A stretch of DNA of 64,000 nt from Corynebacterium halotolerans (GTDB taxonomy: Bacteria > Actinomycetota > Actinomycetes > Mycobacteriales > Mycobacteriaceae): assembly GCF_001056295.1 (NCBI RefSeq), contig NZ_JVMD01000020.1:124001-188000 (forward strand), written 5' to 3'. Both the position numbers and the translations under genes were made by a program. Position 1 is the first letter of the stretch; the number at the start of each line of letters is the position of its first letter. This document shows, piece by piece, positions 1-7,860 of this stretch. Under the pieces are notes generated by a model, which worked only from the letters and a program-made list of their open reading frames with translations, had not been told where the DNA came from and did not search any database.

Positions 1-1
1 G

Positions 2-1081
2 AAGCGCGCCCAGGCCGCCAAGGAAGGCGGCATCGACTGGGGCTTCGCCGAGCTGCTGGCCTTCGGTTCGCTGGCCGGCGAGGGCCGCACCGTCCGACTG
101 GCGGGCGAGGACGTCCGCCGCGGCACCTTCACCCAGCGCCACGCGGTGCTCGTCGACCCGAAGACCGGCGCCGAGTACAACCCCGTCGACTCCTACGCCG
201 AGGCGCAGGGCAACGGCGGCCGCTTCATGGTGTACAACTCGGCGCTGACCGAGTACGCCGCCATGGGCTACGAGTACGGCTACACCCTGGGCAACCCGGA
301 CGCGGTCGTCGCGTGGGAGGCGCAGTTCGGCGACTTCGCCAACGGCGCGCAGACCATCATCGACCAGTACATCTCGTCCGGCGAGGCGAAGTGGGGCCAG
401 ACCTCCAAGCTGATCCTGCTGCTGCCCCACGGTTACGAGGGCCAGGGCCCGGACCACTCCTCCGCCCGCATCGAGCGTTTCCTGCAGCTCGCCGCGGAGG
501 GGTCGTACACCGTCGCCCAGCCGTCGGACCCGGCAAACTACTTCCACCTGCTGCGCCGCCACGCGCTGTCGGATCTGCACCGCCCGCTGATCGTCTTCAC
601 CCCGAAGTCGATGCTGCGCAACAAGGCGGCGGTGTCGCCGGTGGAGGCGTTCACCGAGCAGACGAAGTTCAAGTCCGTCATCGACGACCAGTACTTCGAG
701 TCCGGCCAGGGCGACAAGGAGAAGGTCAAGAAGATCCTGCTCGTGTCGGGCAAGCTGTACTGGGAGCTGGAGAAGAAGCGCCAGAAGGACAAGCGCGACG
801 ACGTCGCCATCGTCCGCCTGGAGATGCTGCACCCGATCCCGTTCAACCGCCTGCGCGATGCGTTCGAGAATTACCCGAACGCCGACGAGGTCCGCTTCGT
901 CCAGGACGAGCCGGCGAACCAGGGCCCGTGGCCGTTCCTGGCGCTGGGTCTGCCGGAGGCGCTGCCGAACATGCCGAAGCTCACCCGCGTTTCCCGTCGC
1001 GCCCAGTCGTCGACGGCGACCGGCGTGGCCAAGGTGCACGCCATGGAGCAGAAGGCCCTGCTGGACGAGGCCTTCGAGTAG
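2..1081 (+). CDS. odhA: 2-oxoglutarate dehydrogenase, C-terminal part (5' end outside window)
   Basis: This is the last 359 codons of the large thiamine-diphosphate E1 subunit of 2-oxoglutarate dehydrogenase, in Corynebacterium/Mycobacterium the E1/E2 fusion OdhA/Kgd. It decarboxylates 2-oxoglutarate in the TCA cycle. The reading frame is open from base 2, so the gene begins upstream. Visible family motifs are [17 protein letters not shown], with the His and Arg typical of the transketolase-like second E1 domain, and near the C-terminus [12 protein letters not shown], typical of the E1 C-terminal domain. The protein ends in [11 protein letters not shown] followed by TAG. A strong hairpin lies about 100 bp downstream. 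Whether the N-terminal E2-like domain is present cannot be seen here. Confidence 0.95.
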   Translation, partial: KRAQAAKEGGIDWGFAELLAFGSLAGEGRTVRLAGEDVRRGTFTQRHAVLVDPKTGAEYNPVDSYAEAQGNGGRFMVYNSALTEYAAMGYEYGYTLGNPDAVVAWEAQFGDFANGAQTIIDQYISSGEAKWGQTSKLILLLPHGYEGQGPDHSSARIERFLQLAAEGSYTVAQPSDPANYFHLLRRHALSDLHRPLIVFTPKSMLRNKAAVSPVEAFTEQTKFKSVIDDQYFESGQGDKEKVKKILLVSGKLYWELEKKRQKDKRDDVAIVRLEMLHPIPFNRLRDAFENYPNADEVRFVQDEPANQGPWPFLALGLPEALPNMPKLTRVSRRAQSSTATGVAKVHAMEQKALLDEAFE

Positions 1082-1178
1082 GCCGCGGGCGTCCGGGGCC
1101 CGTCCAGGCTCCCGGGCGCGCTCCGGGTAGTCCCCGGCCAGGCTCCCGGGCACCACGGTTGACTTAGGCCCCGGGGTT

Positions 1179-1214
1179 GGCCCCCGCTCCGACTTTCGAG
1201 TCGGGGCGGGGGCC
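1179..1214 (+). terminator. Strong hairpin downstream of odhA
   Basis: Two 15-nt arms (1179-1193 and 1200-1214) pair with a single G-U wobble around a 6-nt loop. The stem is almost all G/C and is followed by only TTCC. It probably terminates odhA and lies between convergent genes. Confidence 0.7.
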
Positions 1215-1230
1215 TTCCGCATGTCCGGCT

Positions 1231-1240
1231 GCTTCACGAC
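1231..1240 (-). repeat. Dispersed 10-mer, variant GTCGTGAAGC
   Basis: This variant of the recurring GTCGYMAAGC motif lies 16 bp beyond the odhA terminator in non-coding DNA. Confidence 0.5.
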
Positions 1241-1282
1241 GTCGTGGCCCTCGCATCCCACTTCCCCTCCCACCCCGTCCGC

Positions 1283-1348
1283 AGATGCGCCAGTTACAGG
1301 CAGGTGCGCCCGTTGCAACAGGCGTATCTGCACGGAACTGGCGCATCT
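1283..1348. repeat. Long imperfect palindrome in the odhA / cation-efflux gap
   Basis: Outer arms AGATGCGCCAGTT (1283-1295) and its exact complement (1336-1348) enclose 40 nt. Inside, 1301-1310 pairs with 1321-1330 with two G-U wobbles. Both strands therefore read nearly the same sequence. The 359-bp gap 1082-1440 otherwise holds the terminator at 1179 and one dispersed 10-mer; I see no gene in it. Confidence 0.75.
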
Positions 1349-1440
1349 CGGGAGAGGGGTGGGCGGCGACGTGGGTGAGGCAGGCGCGGGACCGGCGGCG
1401 ACTTGGGCGGGCGCGGCCGTGGACTCGAGGCGTGGCGGGA

Positions 1441-2580
1441 TCAGACGCCGGCGGCGCCGCGGGTGCACTGCCCGGCGGGCAGGAACTCCACCCGAACGTC
1501 GCTCGCCCGGGGCACATGGGCGCGGACCGATTCGATGATGTCGGCGCGCATGGCGGTGGCGGCGGCCATCGGCATCTCAGGGTCCACGGCCACGCTGACG
1601 TCCACCAACAGCCGATGCCCCGACCAGCGCAGCCTCGGCGGATGGGCGATCCGGGCGGCATCGACGTGATCGGCGATGGCGTGGACGGTGGCGTCGTAAA
1701 GCGAAGGATCCACGCCATCGAGCAGCCGACCGCCGATGTCGCGCGCGGTGCCCACCAGCAGGACGGCGATCATGGCGGTGATCAGGAGACCGACGATGGG
1801 GTCCGCAAGCGGGAAGCCCGCGAGCACGCCGACCGCGCCGACGACGACCGCCAGCGACGTCAGCCCATCCGTGCGGGCGTGGACGCCATCGGCGACGAGC
1901 GCCGCCGACCCGATGCGGCGGCCGATGCGGATGCGGTAGGCCGCGACGACCTCATTGCCGATCGCGCCGACGATGCCCGCGGCGAGCACCCACCCGACGT
2001 GGTCGATCGGCTGCGGATCGATCAGCCGCCGCACCGACGTCACCCCCGCGACGACCACCGACACCGCGATGACCAGCACCACGAACAGCCCCGCGAGGTC
2101 CTCGGCCCGGCCGTAGCCGAAGGAGAACCGCTTGGTGGGCAGACGCTTGCCGACGATGAACGCCAACCACAGCGGCAACGACGTCGAGGCGTCGGCGACG
2201 TTGTGGATCGTGTCCGCCAGCAGCGCGACGGAACCCGAGAACGCGAAGATGATCATCTGCAGCGCCGCCGTCACGCCGAGGCCGATCAGGCCGATCTTCG
2301 TCGCGCGGATGCCGGCTTCGGAGGCCTCGAGGGCGTCGTCGATGCGGTCGCCCACGTCGTGGCTGTGCGGAACGAAGAAGTGCTTCAGCGCATGCAGGAC
2401 GCCGCCGTGGGAATGGTCGTGACCGTGGGAGTGACCGTTACCGTGGTCGTGGCTGTGCCCGTGCGAGTGGGAATGGCCGTGCTCGTGGGAATGGTCGCGA
2501 TCGTGGCCATGTCCATGGCCCCGACCATGCGAGCGCCGCCCCGCATCTCCCATTCCTTGCATACCTGCATTCATGCGCAT
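1441..2580 (-). CDS. Cation diffusion facilitator (zinc/cobalt efflux), His-rich N-terminus
   Basis: Predicted inner-membrane exporter of divalent metal ions driven by proton exchange (CDF family). About residues 15-70 are an exceptional His/Gly/Asp tract, probably a cytoplasmic metal-binding arm. Six membrane segments follow, carrying the two CDF metal-site motifs ADTIHNVADAS (second helix) and ADGVHARTDG (fifth helix), then a C-terminal cytoplasmic domain of about 80 residues. At about 379 residues it is longer than many CDF proteins because of the His tract. It lies directly downstream of an ArsR-type regulator on the same strand, which fits metal-induced expression, but a terminator-like hairpin separates them. 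The start is uncertain: two ATGs (2580, 2574) lack a clear ribosome-binding site. The exact metal cannot be assigned. Confidence 0.9.
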   Translation of the reverse strand: MRMNAGMQGMGDAGRRSHGRGHGHGHDRDHSHEHGHSHSHGHSHDHGNGHSHGHDHSHGGVLHALKHFFVPHSHDVGDRIDDALEASEAGIRATKIGLIGLGVTAALQMIIFAFSGSVALLADTIHNVADASTSLPLWLAFIVGKRLPTKRFSFGYGRAEDLAGLFVVLVIAVSVVVAGVTSVRRLIDPQPIDHVGWVLAAGIVGAIGNEVVAAYRIRIGRRIGSAALVADGVHARTDGLTSLAVVVGAVGVLAGFPLADPIVGLLITAMIAVLLVGTARDIGGRLLDGVDPSLYDATVHAIADHVDAARIAHPPRLRWSGHRLLVDVSVAVDPEMPMAAATAMRADIIESVRAHVPRASDVRVEFLPAGQCTRGAAGV

Positions 2581-2598
2581 ATTGTGAACCAAAAGAAG

Positions 2599-2631
2599 CC
2601 CGCCCGGCAACCCCGAAGGGCACCGGGCGGG
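2599..2631 (-). terminator. Terminator-like hairpin between arsR-type gene and efflux gene
   Basis: Perfect 9-bp G/C arms CCCGCCCGG (2599-2607) and CCGGGCGGG (2623-2631), read on the minus strand, are followed by CTTCTTTT. It follows the regulator stop codon and lies only about 20 bp before the start of the efflux gene, so it could act as a terminator or attenuator. Confidence 0.65.
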
Positions 2632-2664
2632 AAAGCCCGCGAAATCAGCGCAAACCGCGCCCCG

Positions 2665-3084
2665 CTACCGCCACCTGCGCGGCGGGTGCGGATCCCCCTC
2701 GATCGCATGCTCGGCCTGGTAGATCGCCTGCACGACCAGCGTCGCGGCGTGCTCGTCGACGAGCGAGTAGAACACCCGCGTCCCCTCCTGCCGCGCGTGC
2801 ACCATCCGCGCCATCCGCAGCTTCGCCAGGTGCTGCGACACGCTCGTCGGCGTCTTGCCCACGCGCACGGCCAGCTCGCCGACGGGCAGCTCGGAGTCGC
2901 GCAGCGCGAGGATGATCTTCACGCGCGTCATGTCCGCCAGCATCGAGAACACCTCGACCGCCACGTCGATGTACGGCGAGTCCGGCTCCAGCGACGTCGC
3001 GTGCCCCGACTCCTCGCAATATGCGGGATCGTCCTTGACGACGTCTTCAACCGGCTCGTCGACTGCACGCGGGTAGCTGTTCAT
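2665..3084 (-). CDS. ArsR/SmtB-family metal-responsive repressor
   Basis: A 139-residue winged-helix repressor, the usual ArsR length plus a short N-terminal extension. The DNA-binding helix is visible at about residues 75-105 (ELAVRVGKTPTSVSQHLAKL). Near the C-terminus DEHAATLVVQAIYQAEH carries the Asp/His and His/Glu ligands expected of the alpha-5 zinc/nickel/cobalt site in CzrA/NmtR-like members. The N-terminus also has a Cys and a His (PAYCEESGH) that could contribute ligands. It precedes the His-rich cation exporter on the same strand, so metal-relieved repression of export is the likely role. A TAATGT -10 box six bases before the ATG suggests a leaderless message, and a GAACAT/ATGTTC inverted repeat lies just upstream. 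The sensed metal is not determined. Confidence 0.88.
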   Translation of the reverse strand: MNSYPRAVDEPVEDVVKDDPAYCEESGHATSLEPDSPYIDVAVEVFSMLADMTRVKIILALRDSELPVGELAVRVGKTPTSVSQHLAKLRMARMVHARQEGTRVFYSLVDEHAATLVVQAIYQAEHAIEGDPHPPRRWR

Positions 3085-3090
3085 GCCGAC

Positions 3091-3096
3091 ACATTA
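3091..3096 (-). promoter_or_regulatory. Leaderless -10 box of the ArsR-type gene
   Basis: TAATGT ends 6 nt before the ATG at 3084, placing the predicted transcription start at the start codon. Confidence 0.5.
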
Positions 3097-3104
3097 ACAC
3101 AGGC

Positions 3105-3136
3105 GAACATCAATCCGAGCAGCACTTATCATGTTC
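3105..3136. promoter_or_regulatory. Candidate ArsR operator
   Basis: The inverted half-sites GAACAT (3105-3110) and ATGTTC (3131-3136) lie immediately upstream of the regulator -10 box. Half-sites of this type are typical of SmtB/ArsR operators, although the spacing here (20 nt) is wide. Confidence 0.4.
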
Positions 3137-3182
3137 ACCTTCGCATCTGCGCAGGTTCCCCGATGACGGCTCCAACCTGCGC

Positions 3183-3953
3183 CTATCCCGTCGTGAACCT
3201 CGACGTGTCCAGCCATTCGGCGGCGACGGCATTCGGTTCCCGGCCCTCGCGGACGCGCCGCGTGAGGCCCTCGAGCTCCTTCGTCGACAGCGACCCCGCC
3301 ACCCGGTTGAGCACGTTGACGCGGTCGGCCCGCGTCATCGCCGGCTTCAGATAGAACGGCACGATGTGCTGCGGCAGCACGGCGCCGGGATCCTCGTCGG
3401 CGGCGGCCTCGAGCTGGGCCCGCTCCCCCTCGGTCAACCCATCCTCGCGGCCGCAGCCCTGCGCGTTCGACGGGTCGGTGGCCATGATCTCGCCGGGCAG
3501 CGCCGCCGACATCGCCCCGTACACGCGGTCGCGCCACTCGGCGGACATGGCCTTGCCGGGGTCGTCGTCGGCGATGTACTCCTTCGCCAGTTCGCGTGCG
3601 GTGGCCGGGTCGATCAGGCCGAGCAGCTCGCCGGTGCAGCCGAACGACAGCGTCACCGTGCCCGACTGCACCGCCTGCATGCGCTCGTCCGACGGCACCT
3701 CGACGACTCCCGACGACCCGCGGCCGCGCCGTTCCAGCGCGCCGACGTACACCTCGGCCATCACGGCCTGCTGCGCGATCCGCGCGTCCGCGCCGACCGA
3801 CACGGGTTCACGCTGCGTCGACGGCGTCGGCAACGCCGGGTCCTGCGACGCGCAGGCCGTCAGCGCCAGCGTCCCCGCCAGCGCGCCGGCGGTCACGGGG
3901 ATGCGCCGGCTTGACGACGCCCTCCTCCCGCCGGTTCGGCGGGCATCCCGCAT
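3183..3953 (-). CDS. Predicted lipoprotein of unknown function
   Basis: I do not recognise a named family. From the ATG at 3953 the 256-residue product has a basic N-terminus, a hydrophobic stretch and the lipobox LTAC with Cys at residue 34, so it should be a lipid-anchored exported protein. The mature part begins with a Ser/Thr/Pro-rich linker, then a soluble Glu/Ala-rich domain with two Cys residues (FGCTGE and AQGCGRE) that could form a disulfide. It is convergent with nothing on its 3' side and divergent from corA. The open frame continues upstream to 4148, but the lipobox position favours the 3953 start; no strong ribosome-binding site marks either. Confidence 0.7.
   Translation of the reverse strand: MRDARRTGGRRASSSRRIPVTAGALAGTLALTACASQDPALPTPSTQREPVSVGADARIAQQAVMAEVYVGALERRGRGSSGVVEVPSDERMQAVQSGTVTLSFGCTGELLGLIDPATARELAKEYIADDDPGKAMSAEWRDRVYGAMSAALPGEIMATDPSNAQGCGREDGLTEGERAQLEAAADEDPGAVLPQHIVPFYLKPAMTRADRVNVLNRVAGSLSTKELEGLTRRVREGREPNAVAAEWLDTSRFTTG
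3909..3918 (-). repeat. Dispersed 10-mer GTCGTCAAGC in lipoprotein signal-peptide codons
   Basis: It lies in the N-terminal signal-peptide region of the lipoprotein gene, a poorly conserved stretch. Confidence 0.6.
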
Positions 3954-4181
3954 ACGACGTAAGCTTTTTCCGATGCGCCCGACCACCGCGTTCGCAGCGA
4001 AGGCGGCGCGGGGAGCCCCGGGGACGACGCCGTCGCCGCCCGCAGCACCCCCCGCAGCACCCTCCGCAGCGTCGTTCCTGGACACCATCCGTCGCTCCTG
4101 ATCCATCGGGCCGGCCCCGGCCGCGCCACCGCGCACGCCAACTCGCATAACGTCGCCAGACTACCCCCGAAGGAGGCTCCC

Positions 4182-5243
4182 GTGCCCTCGTCCCCCCGAC
4201 AGCTCCCGCGGACGAATCGTCGCAAAGCCTTCCGGCCCACCTCGGACGCGATGCGGGACTGCGGGGTCTACGTCGACGGCCACCGCCTGCCCGGCGAATA
4301 CGACCACCGCAGCGCGCTGGAGGAGGTCCGCAACCGCGGCGAGGGTTTCGTGTGGCTGTCTCTGTCGCGCCCCGACGAGGTCCAGATGGACGCCATCGCG
4401 GAGGAATACGGGCTCCACGAGCTGACCGTCGAAGACGCCCTGACGCCGCGCCAGCGCCCGAAGGTCGAGATCCACGACGACCACATGGTGTTCGTCCTGC
4501 GCTCCGTCCACTACAGCCCGGAGGGCACGGCGGAGGACGAGAACGAGAAGATCAGCACCGGCCAGCTGCTGATGGTGCTGGGGCGCAATTACATCATCAC
4601 CATCCGCATGGGCATGAACCGCGAGAAGCTGAGCATCCTCGGCGAGCGGGTGTCCAAGGACCCCGAGATGATCCAGCCCGGCCCCGCCGGCGTGCTGTGG
4701 GCGATCACCGACCTCCTGGTCGACGACTACCTGCGCACCATCCAACAGCTGGAGGACCTCGTCGAGGACATGGAGGACGAGGTCTTCGAACCGGGGTACA
4801 TCACGGAGATCGAGGACATCTACATTCTCAAGCGCGAGATCCTGGAGATGCGCCACGCCATCGACCCGCTGACCACGGCGCTGCGCACGCTGATGGGCAT
4901 GCGCGGCCAGCTGATGCCGAAGGCCGTGCGCCGCTACCTTTCCGACGTCCTGGACCACCAGCTCGTCGCCGCCGACATGGCGCAGGGTTTCGACGAGCGG
5001 CTGTCCGCCCTGATCGACGCCGCGGCCGTGAAGATCCAGTTGCAGCAGAACACCGACATGCGAACCATCTCCGCCTACGCCGCCATCCTGGCGGTGCCCA
5101 CGGCGCTGGCCGGCATCTACGGCATGAACTTCGACAACATGCCCGAGCTGCACTGGAAATACGGGTACTTCGCGGTGCTGGCCATCATGGGCGCCGTGGT
5201 GGCGTTCCTGGTGTGGCTGCTGCGCCGCAACAAGTGGCTGTGA
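4182..5243 (+). CDS. corA: CorA-family magnesium/cobalt channel
   Basis: A 353-residue CorA-type divalent cation channel mediating Mg2+ uptake. The cytoplasmic N-terminal domain (about 1-290) is followed by two C-terminal membrane helices. The signature YGMNF at about 313-317 ends the first helix and forms the pore entry loop, and the protein ends in the basic tail RRNKWL. The start is GTG at 4182, fixed by AGGAGG 5 nt upstream. The first 20 residues are basic and look like a lineage-specific extension; they contain a copy of the dispersed 10-mer (4219-4228). It is convergent with the next gene, with only 13 bp between stops. Confidence 0.95.
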   Translation: MPSSPRQLPRTNRRKAFRPTSDAMRDCGVYVDGHRLPGEYDHRSALEEVRNRGEGFVWLSLSRPDEVQMDAIAEEYGLHELTVEDALTPRQRPKVEIHDDHMVFVLRSVHYSPEGTAEDENEKISTGQLLMVLGRNYIITIRMGMNREKLSILGERVSKDPEMIQPGPAGVLWAITDLLVDDYLRTIQQLEDLVEDMEDEVFEPGYITEIEDIYILKREILEMRHAIDPLTTALRTLMGMRGQLMPKAVRRYLSDVLDHQLVAADMAQGFDERLSALIDAAAVKIQLQQNTDMRTISAYAAILAVPTALAGIYGMNFDNMPELHWKYGYFAVLAIMGAVVAFLVWLLRRNKWL

Positions 5244-5256
5244 CCGCCGTGACCCG

Positions 5257-5739
5257 CTACCTCAGGCGGCGCTGGGCCAGCAGGTCGCGGGCCTTTTCGG
5301 CGTTGCGGGGGTTGCACAGTACGTCGTAGCGCCGGGCGACGATCTCCGTGGTCGACGCGAAATCGCGCTTGCCGTTCTGCATGGCGTACGGCACGGCGGC
5401 GAGGATGACGCCGAAGACCGCGCCGACGACGACGCCGGTGATCAGCGGGCTGATCCAATTGTCCTGGAACAGACCGAGCAGCAGGCCGAAGAACAGGCCC
5501 ATCCACACGCCGTACAGCGCACCGCCACCGAGCACCTTGCCCCACGTCAGACGGCCCACCACGCGCTCGACCTGCATCAGGTCGACGCCGACGATGGTCA
5601 GGTCGGACACCGGGAATTCGTCGCGGTCGGACAGCTCGTCGACGGCGGCCTGGGCCTCGGCGTACGTGGTGAACGTCCCGATCGGCCACCCCTCCGGCGG
5701 CGTCGCGGTGGGTTTACCGTAGGTGCGTCCCTCGGCCAT
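5257..5739 (-). CDS. General-stress-protein-17M-like membrane protein
   Basis: A 160-residue protein with an N-terminal alpha/beta domain (about 18-60; PIGTFTTYAEAQAAVDELSD and a conserved VDL segment) resembling the GSP17M/YflT-type domain. A Gly-rich segment with two membrane helices follows (about 75-125), then a short basic C-terminal tail. Such proteins are small membrane-associated actinobacterial stress proteins without defined chemistry. The ATG at 5739 has GAGGAG about 10 nt upstream. It runs convergent to corA and divergent from the MgtE-like gene, so it is probably monocistronic. Confidence 0.75.
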   Translation of the reverse strand: MAEGRTYGKPTATPPEGWPIGTFTTYAEAQAAVDELSDRDEFPVSDLTIVGVDLMQVERVVGRLTWGKVLGGGALYGVWMGLFFGLLLGLFQDNWISPLITGVVVGAVFGVILAAVPYAMQNGKRDFASTTEIVARRYDVLCNPRNAEKARDLLAQRRLR

Positions 5740-5852
5740 GGCGGTGCTGCTCCTCTGTGATCGTCCGGCGGTCGGTTCCCGCCCATTCTCCCCTTTCAAC
5801 GGCGCCGGCGCCCCTTTTGTTCCAGTCGGGCGGACGGCGGGCCACGTGGGCG

Positions 5853-5862
5853 TCGTCAAGCA
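5853..5862 (+). repeat. Dispersed 10-mer GTCGTCAAGC upstream of the MgtE-like gene
   Basis: An exact copy in the divergent intergenic region, 38 bp before the MgtE-like start. Confidence 0.7.
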
Positions 5863-5886
5863 AGAGGGGCGATCCGGAGGGGCGGT

Positions 5887-5892
5887 TATCCT
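5887..5892 (+). promoter_or_regulatory. Leaderless -10 box of the MgtE-like gene
   Basis: TATCCT is followed by a 7-nt spacer and the ATG at 5900, the leaderless spacing seen repeatedly in this window. Confidence 0.55.
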
Positions 5893-5899
5893 GGGGACC

Positions 5900-7258
5900 A
5901 TGACTTCCATCGAGCGCGTGTACGCGGGCCGTCTGTCGGGGATGATCGTGCGCAACCCGGATGGCGACGCCATCGGCCGGGCCCGCGACGTGGTCGTGCG
6001 GCTGCGGCCCTCCGGTGCGCCGTCGCAGGCGTTGGGGCTGGTCCTGCAGCTGACCGACAAGCGGCGGGTGTTCGTGCCCATGGGGCGCATCACCGCGATC
6101 GAGCCGAACGAGATCCTGCTCAACTCGGGGCTGGTGTCGCTGCGCCAGTTCAAGGTGCGGCCGGGCGAATCGACCGTGCTCGGCGACCTGGTCGGCGCGA
6201 AGGTGCAGATCGACGACCCCGACCTCGAACACCTCCACGGCGTGCCGCAGGAGCTGACGGACGTGGAGATGGAACGGTCGCGCACGCGGGACTGGGTGCT
6301 CACGCGCGTGGCGGTGCTGGGGCCGAAGCGGGGCCTGCGCGGGCGTCGCGACGTCGCGGTCGCGCCGTGGAACCACGTGCACGGTCTCGGCGCCGGCGCC
6401 GAACCCAGCGACCACGACGCCGAGCTGATCGCGGAATTCCACGAGATGCGGCCCGCCGACATCGCCGCCGCCATGGCCGAAATGGCCGCCGACCGCCGGC
6501 GCCGCATCGCCGAGGCCCTCGACGATGAACTGCTGGCCGACATCATCCAGGAGCTTCCCGACGACGACCAGACGGAAGTACTGGAGGACCTGACCATCGA
6601 GCGCGCCGCGGACATCCTCGAGGAGATGGACCCCGACGACGCCGCCGACCTGCTCGGCGAGCTCGACGAGAACCGCGCCGACGTGCTGCTGGAACTGATG
6701 GACCCCGAGGAATCGCAGGCGCTGCGCCGCCTGATGGTGTTCGAGCCCGACACCGTCGGCGGCCTGATGACCTCCGACCCGCTGATCCTGCAGCCGACGA
6801 CGACCGTGGCGGAGGCGCTGGCGCGGGCCCGCGACCCGGAGCTGCCGACGTCGCTGGCGTCGATGGTGTTCGTGGTGCGCCCGCCGACGGCCACCCCCAC
6901 CGGCCGCTACCTCGGCTGCGTGCACCTGCAGAAACTGCTGCGCGAACCGCCCTCGACCCAAATCGGCGGCATCCTCGATCCCGACCTGCCGCCGCTGTAC
7001 GCGGAGGACGACGACGAAACGGCGGCGCGGTACTTCGCCACGTACAACCTGGTGTGCGGTCCCGTCATCGACGACGAAGGGCATCTGCTCGGCGCGCTCA
7101 GCGTCGACGACCTGCTCGACCACATGCTGCCGGAGGACTGGCGCGAGGACGGCATCCGCCCGGACGAGAATTCCGGGGCCGGGGCGGCGGCGTCGCAAAG
7201 CAGCGGCGCTGGACCAACCGGGGCCGCGACGACGGCCACCGCGAAGAAGGAGGCGTAA
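5900..7258 (+). CDS. MgtE N-domain/CBS protein lacking the transport domain
   Basis: A 452-residue cytoplasmic protein built like the sensor half of MgtE. It has a PRC-barrel-like N-terminal part (about 1-150), an MgtE N superhelix (about 165-300, with the repeated pattern LPDDDQTEVLEDL ... MDPDDAADLLGEL) and a CBS pair (about 300-430). The five-helix MgtE transport domain is absent; the protein ends in a low-complexity Gly/Ala/Ser tail. It is therefore not a channel itself and probably senses Mg2+ or nucleotide, possibly in concert with corA. Mycobacteria have a similar protein in this neighbourhood. It is followed after 3 bp by the DUF1003 gene, whose ribosome-binding site lies inside this gene's end. 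A dispersed 10-mer lies in the tail (7192-7201). Confidence 0.88.
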   Translation: MTSIERVYAGRLSGMIVRNPDGDAIGRARDVVVRLRPSGAPSQALGLVLQLTDKRRVFVPMGRITAIEPNEILLNSGLVSLRQFKVRPGESTVLGDLVGAKVQIDDPDLEHLHGVPQELTDVEMERSRTRDWVLTRVAVLGPKRGLRGRRDVAVAPWNHVHGLGAGAEPSDHDAELIAEFHEMRPADIAAAMAEMAADRRRRIAEALDDELLADIIQELPDDDQTEVLEDLTIERAADILEEMDPDDAADLLGELDENRADVLLELMDPEESQALRRLMVFEPDTVGGLMTSDPLILQPTTTVAEALARARDPELPTSLASMVFVVRPPTATPTGRYLGCVHLQKLLREPPSTQIGGILDPDLPPLYAEDDDETAARYFATYNLVCGPVIDDEGHLLGALSVDDLLDHMLPEDWREDGIRPDENSGAGAAASQSSGAGPTGAATTATAKKEA

Positions 7259-7261
7259 CCC

Positions 7262-7849
7262 ATGGCGAAGGACAACCACCACGGCGGCGTGAACCTGTCC
7301 AAGGAACGCCTGGTCCTGGACACGCCCGTCGTCGACCGGCGGAAGAAATACGTCGACTTCGACGGCGACCGCGTCGGCGAAGTCGCCGAGAGCGTCGCGC
7401 GGTTCCTGGGCACCGGCAAGTACCTGGCGTTCCAGACGATCATCGTCCTCGCGTGGATCGCTCTCAACATCGGCGGCATGTGGTGGAACTGGGACCCCTA
7501 CCCGTTCATCCTGCTCAACCTGGCGTTTTCCACGCAGGCCGCGTACGCCGCGCCGCTGATCCTGCTGGCCCAGAACCGGCAGGAGGACCGTGACCGAGCG
7601 TCCATCGCCGAAGACCGCCGCCGCGCCGCCGAAACGAAGGCCGACACCGAATTTCTCGCCCGCGAAATCGCCGGCGTCCGCGCCGTCGTCGGCGAAGCGG
7701 TCACCCGCGACTACCTCCGCCGCGAACTCGACGACCTCACGGGCGTCCTCGAACGCATCGAGGCCCGCCTGTACGAGGAGGACCGCCACCCCGGCGGGCA
7801 CCCGGATGATCGGCACCCCGGCTCCCCCGACGACCACCGCGACCGATAG
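7262..7849 (+). CDS. DUF1003 membrane protein
   Basis: A 195-residue protein of the DUF1003 family (function unknown). The N-terminal soluble segment (1-65) leads into two membrane helices (about 66-85 and 98-115; the loop WWNWDPYPFILLN is the family signature), then a long charged helical region (115-180) that could form a coiled coil, and a His/Asp-rich tail. It starts 3 bp after the MgtE-like gene with AAGGAGG overlapping that gene's end, so the two are co-transcribed. Co-occurrence with CorA- and MgtE-like genes suggests a role around magnesium homeostasis, but this is inference. Confidence 0.85.
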   Translation: MAKDNHHGGVNLSKERLVLDTPVVDRRKKYVDFDGDRVGEVAESVARFLGTGKYLAFQTIIVLAWIALNIGGMWWNWDPYPFILLNLAFSTQAAYAAPLILLAQNRQEDRDRASIAEDRRRAAETKADTEFLAREIAGVRAVVGEAVTRDYLRRELDDLTGVLERIEARLYEEDRHPGGHPDDRHPGSPDDHRDR

Positions 7850-7852
7850 GAT
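7847..7852 (+). promoter_or_regulatory. -10 box of mrp overlapping the upstream stop codon
   Basis: TAGGAT includes the TAG stop of the DUF1003 gene and ends 8 nt before the mrp ATG. Confidence 0.4.
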
Positions 7853-7860
7853 CCCACCCG

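Noticed and set aside
1177..3354. Very long open frame on the plus strand opposite the cation exporter and ArsR-type gene
   Set aside because: High-GC codon bias on the minus strand leaves antisense frames open; the translation is Arg/Asp-rich and low in family features, while the minus-strand genes have clear motifs.
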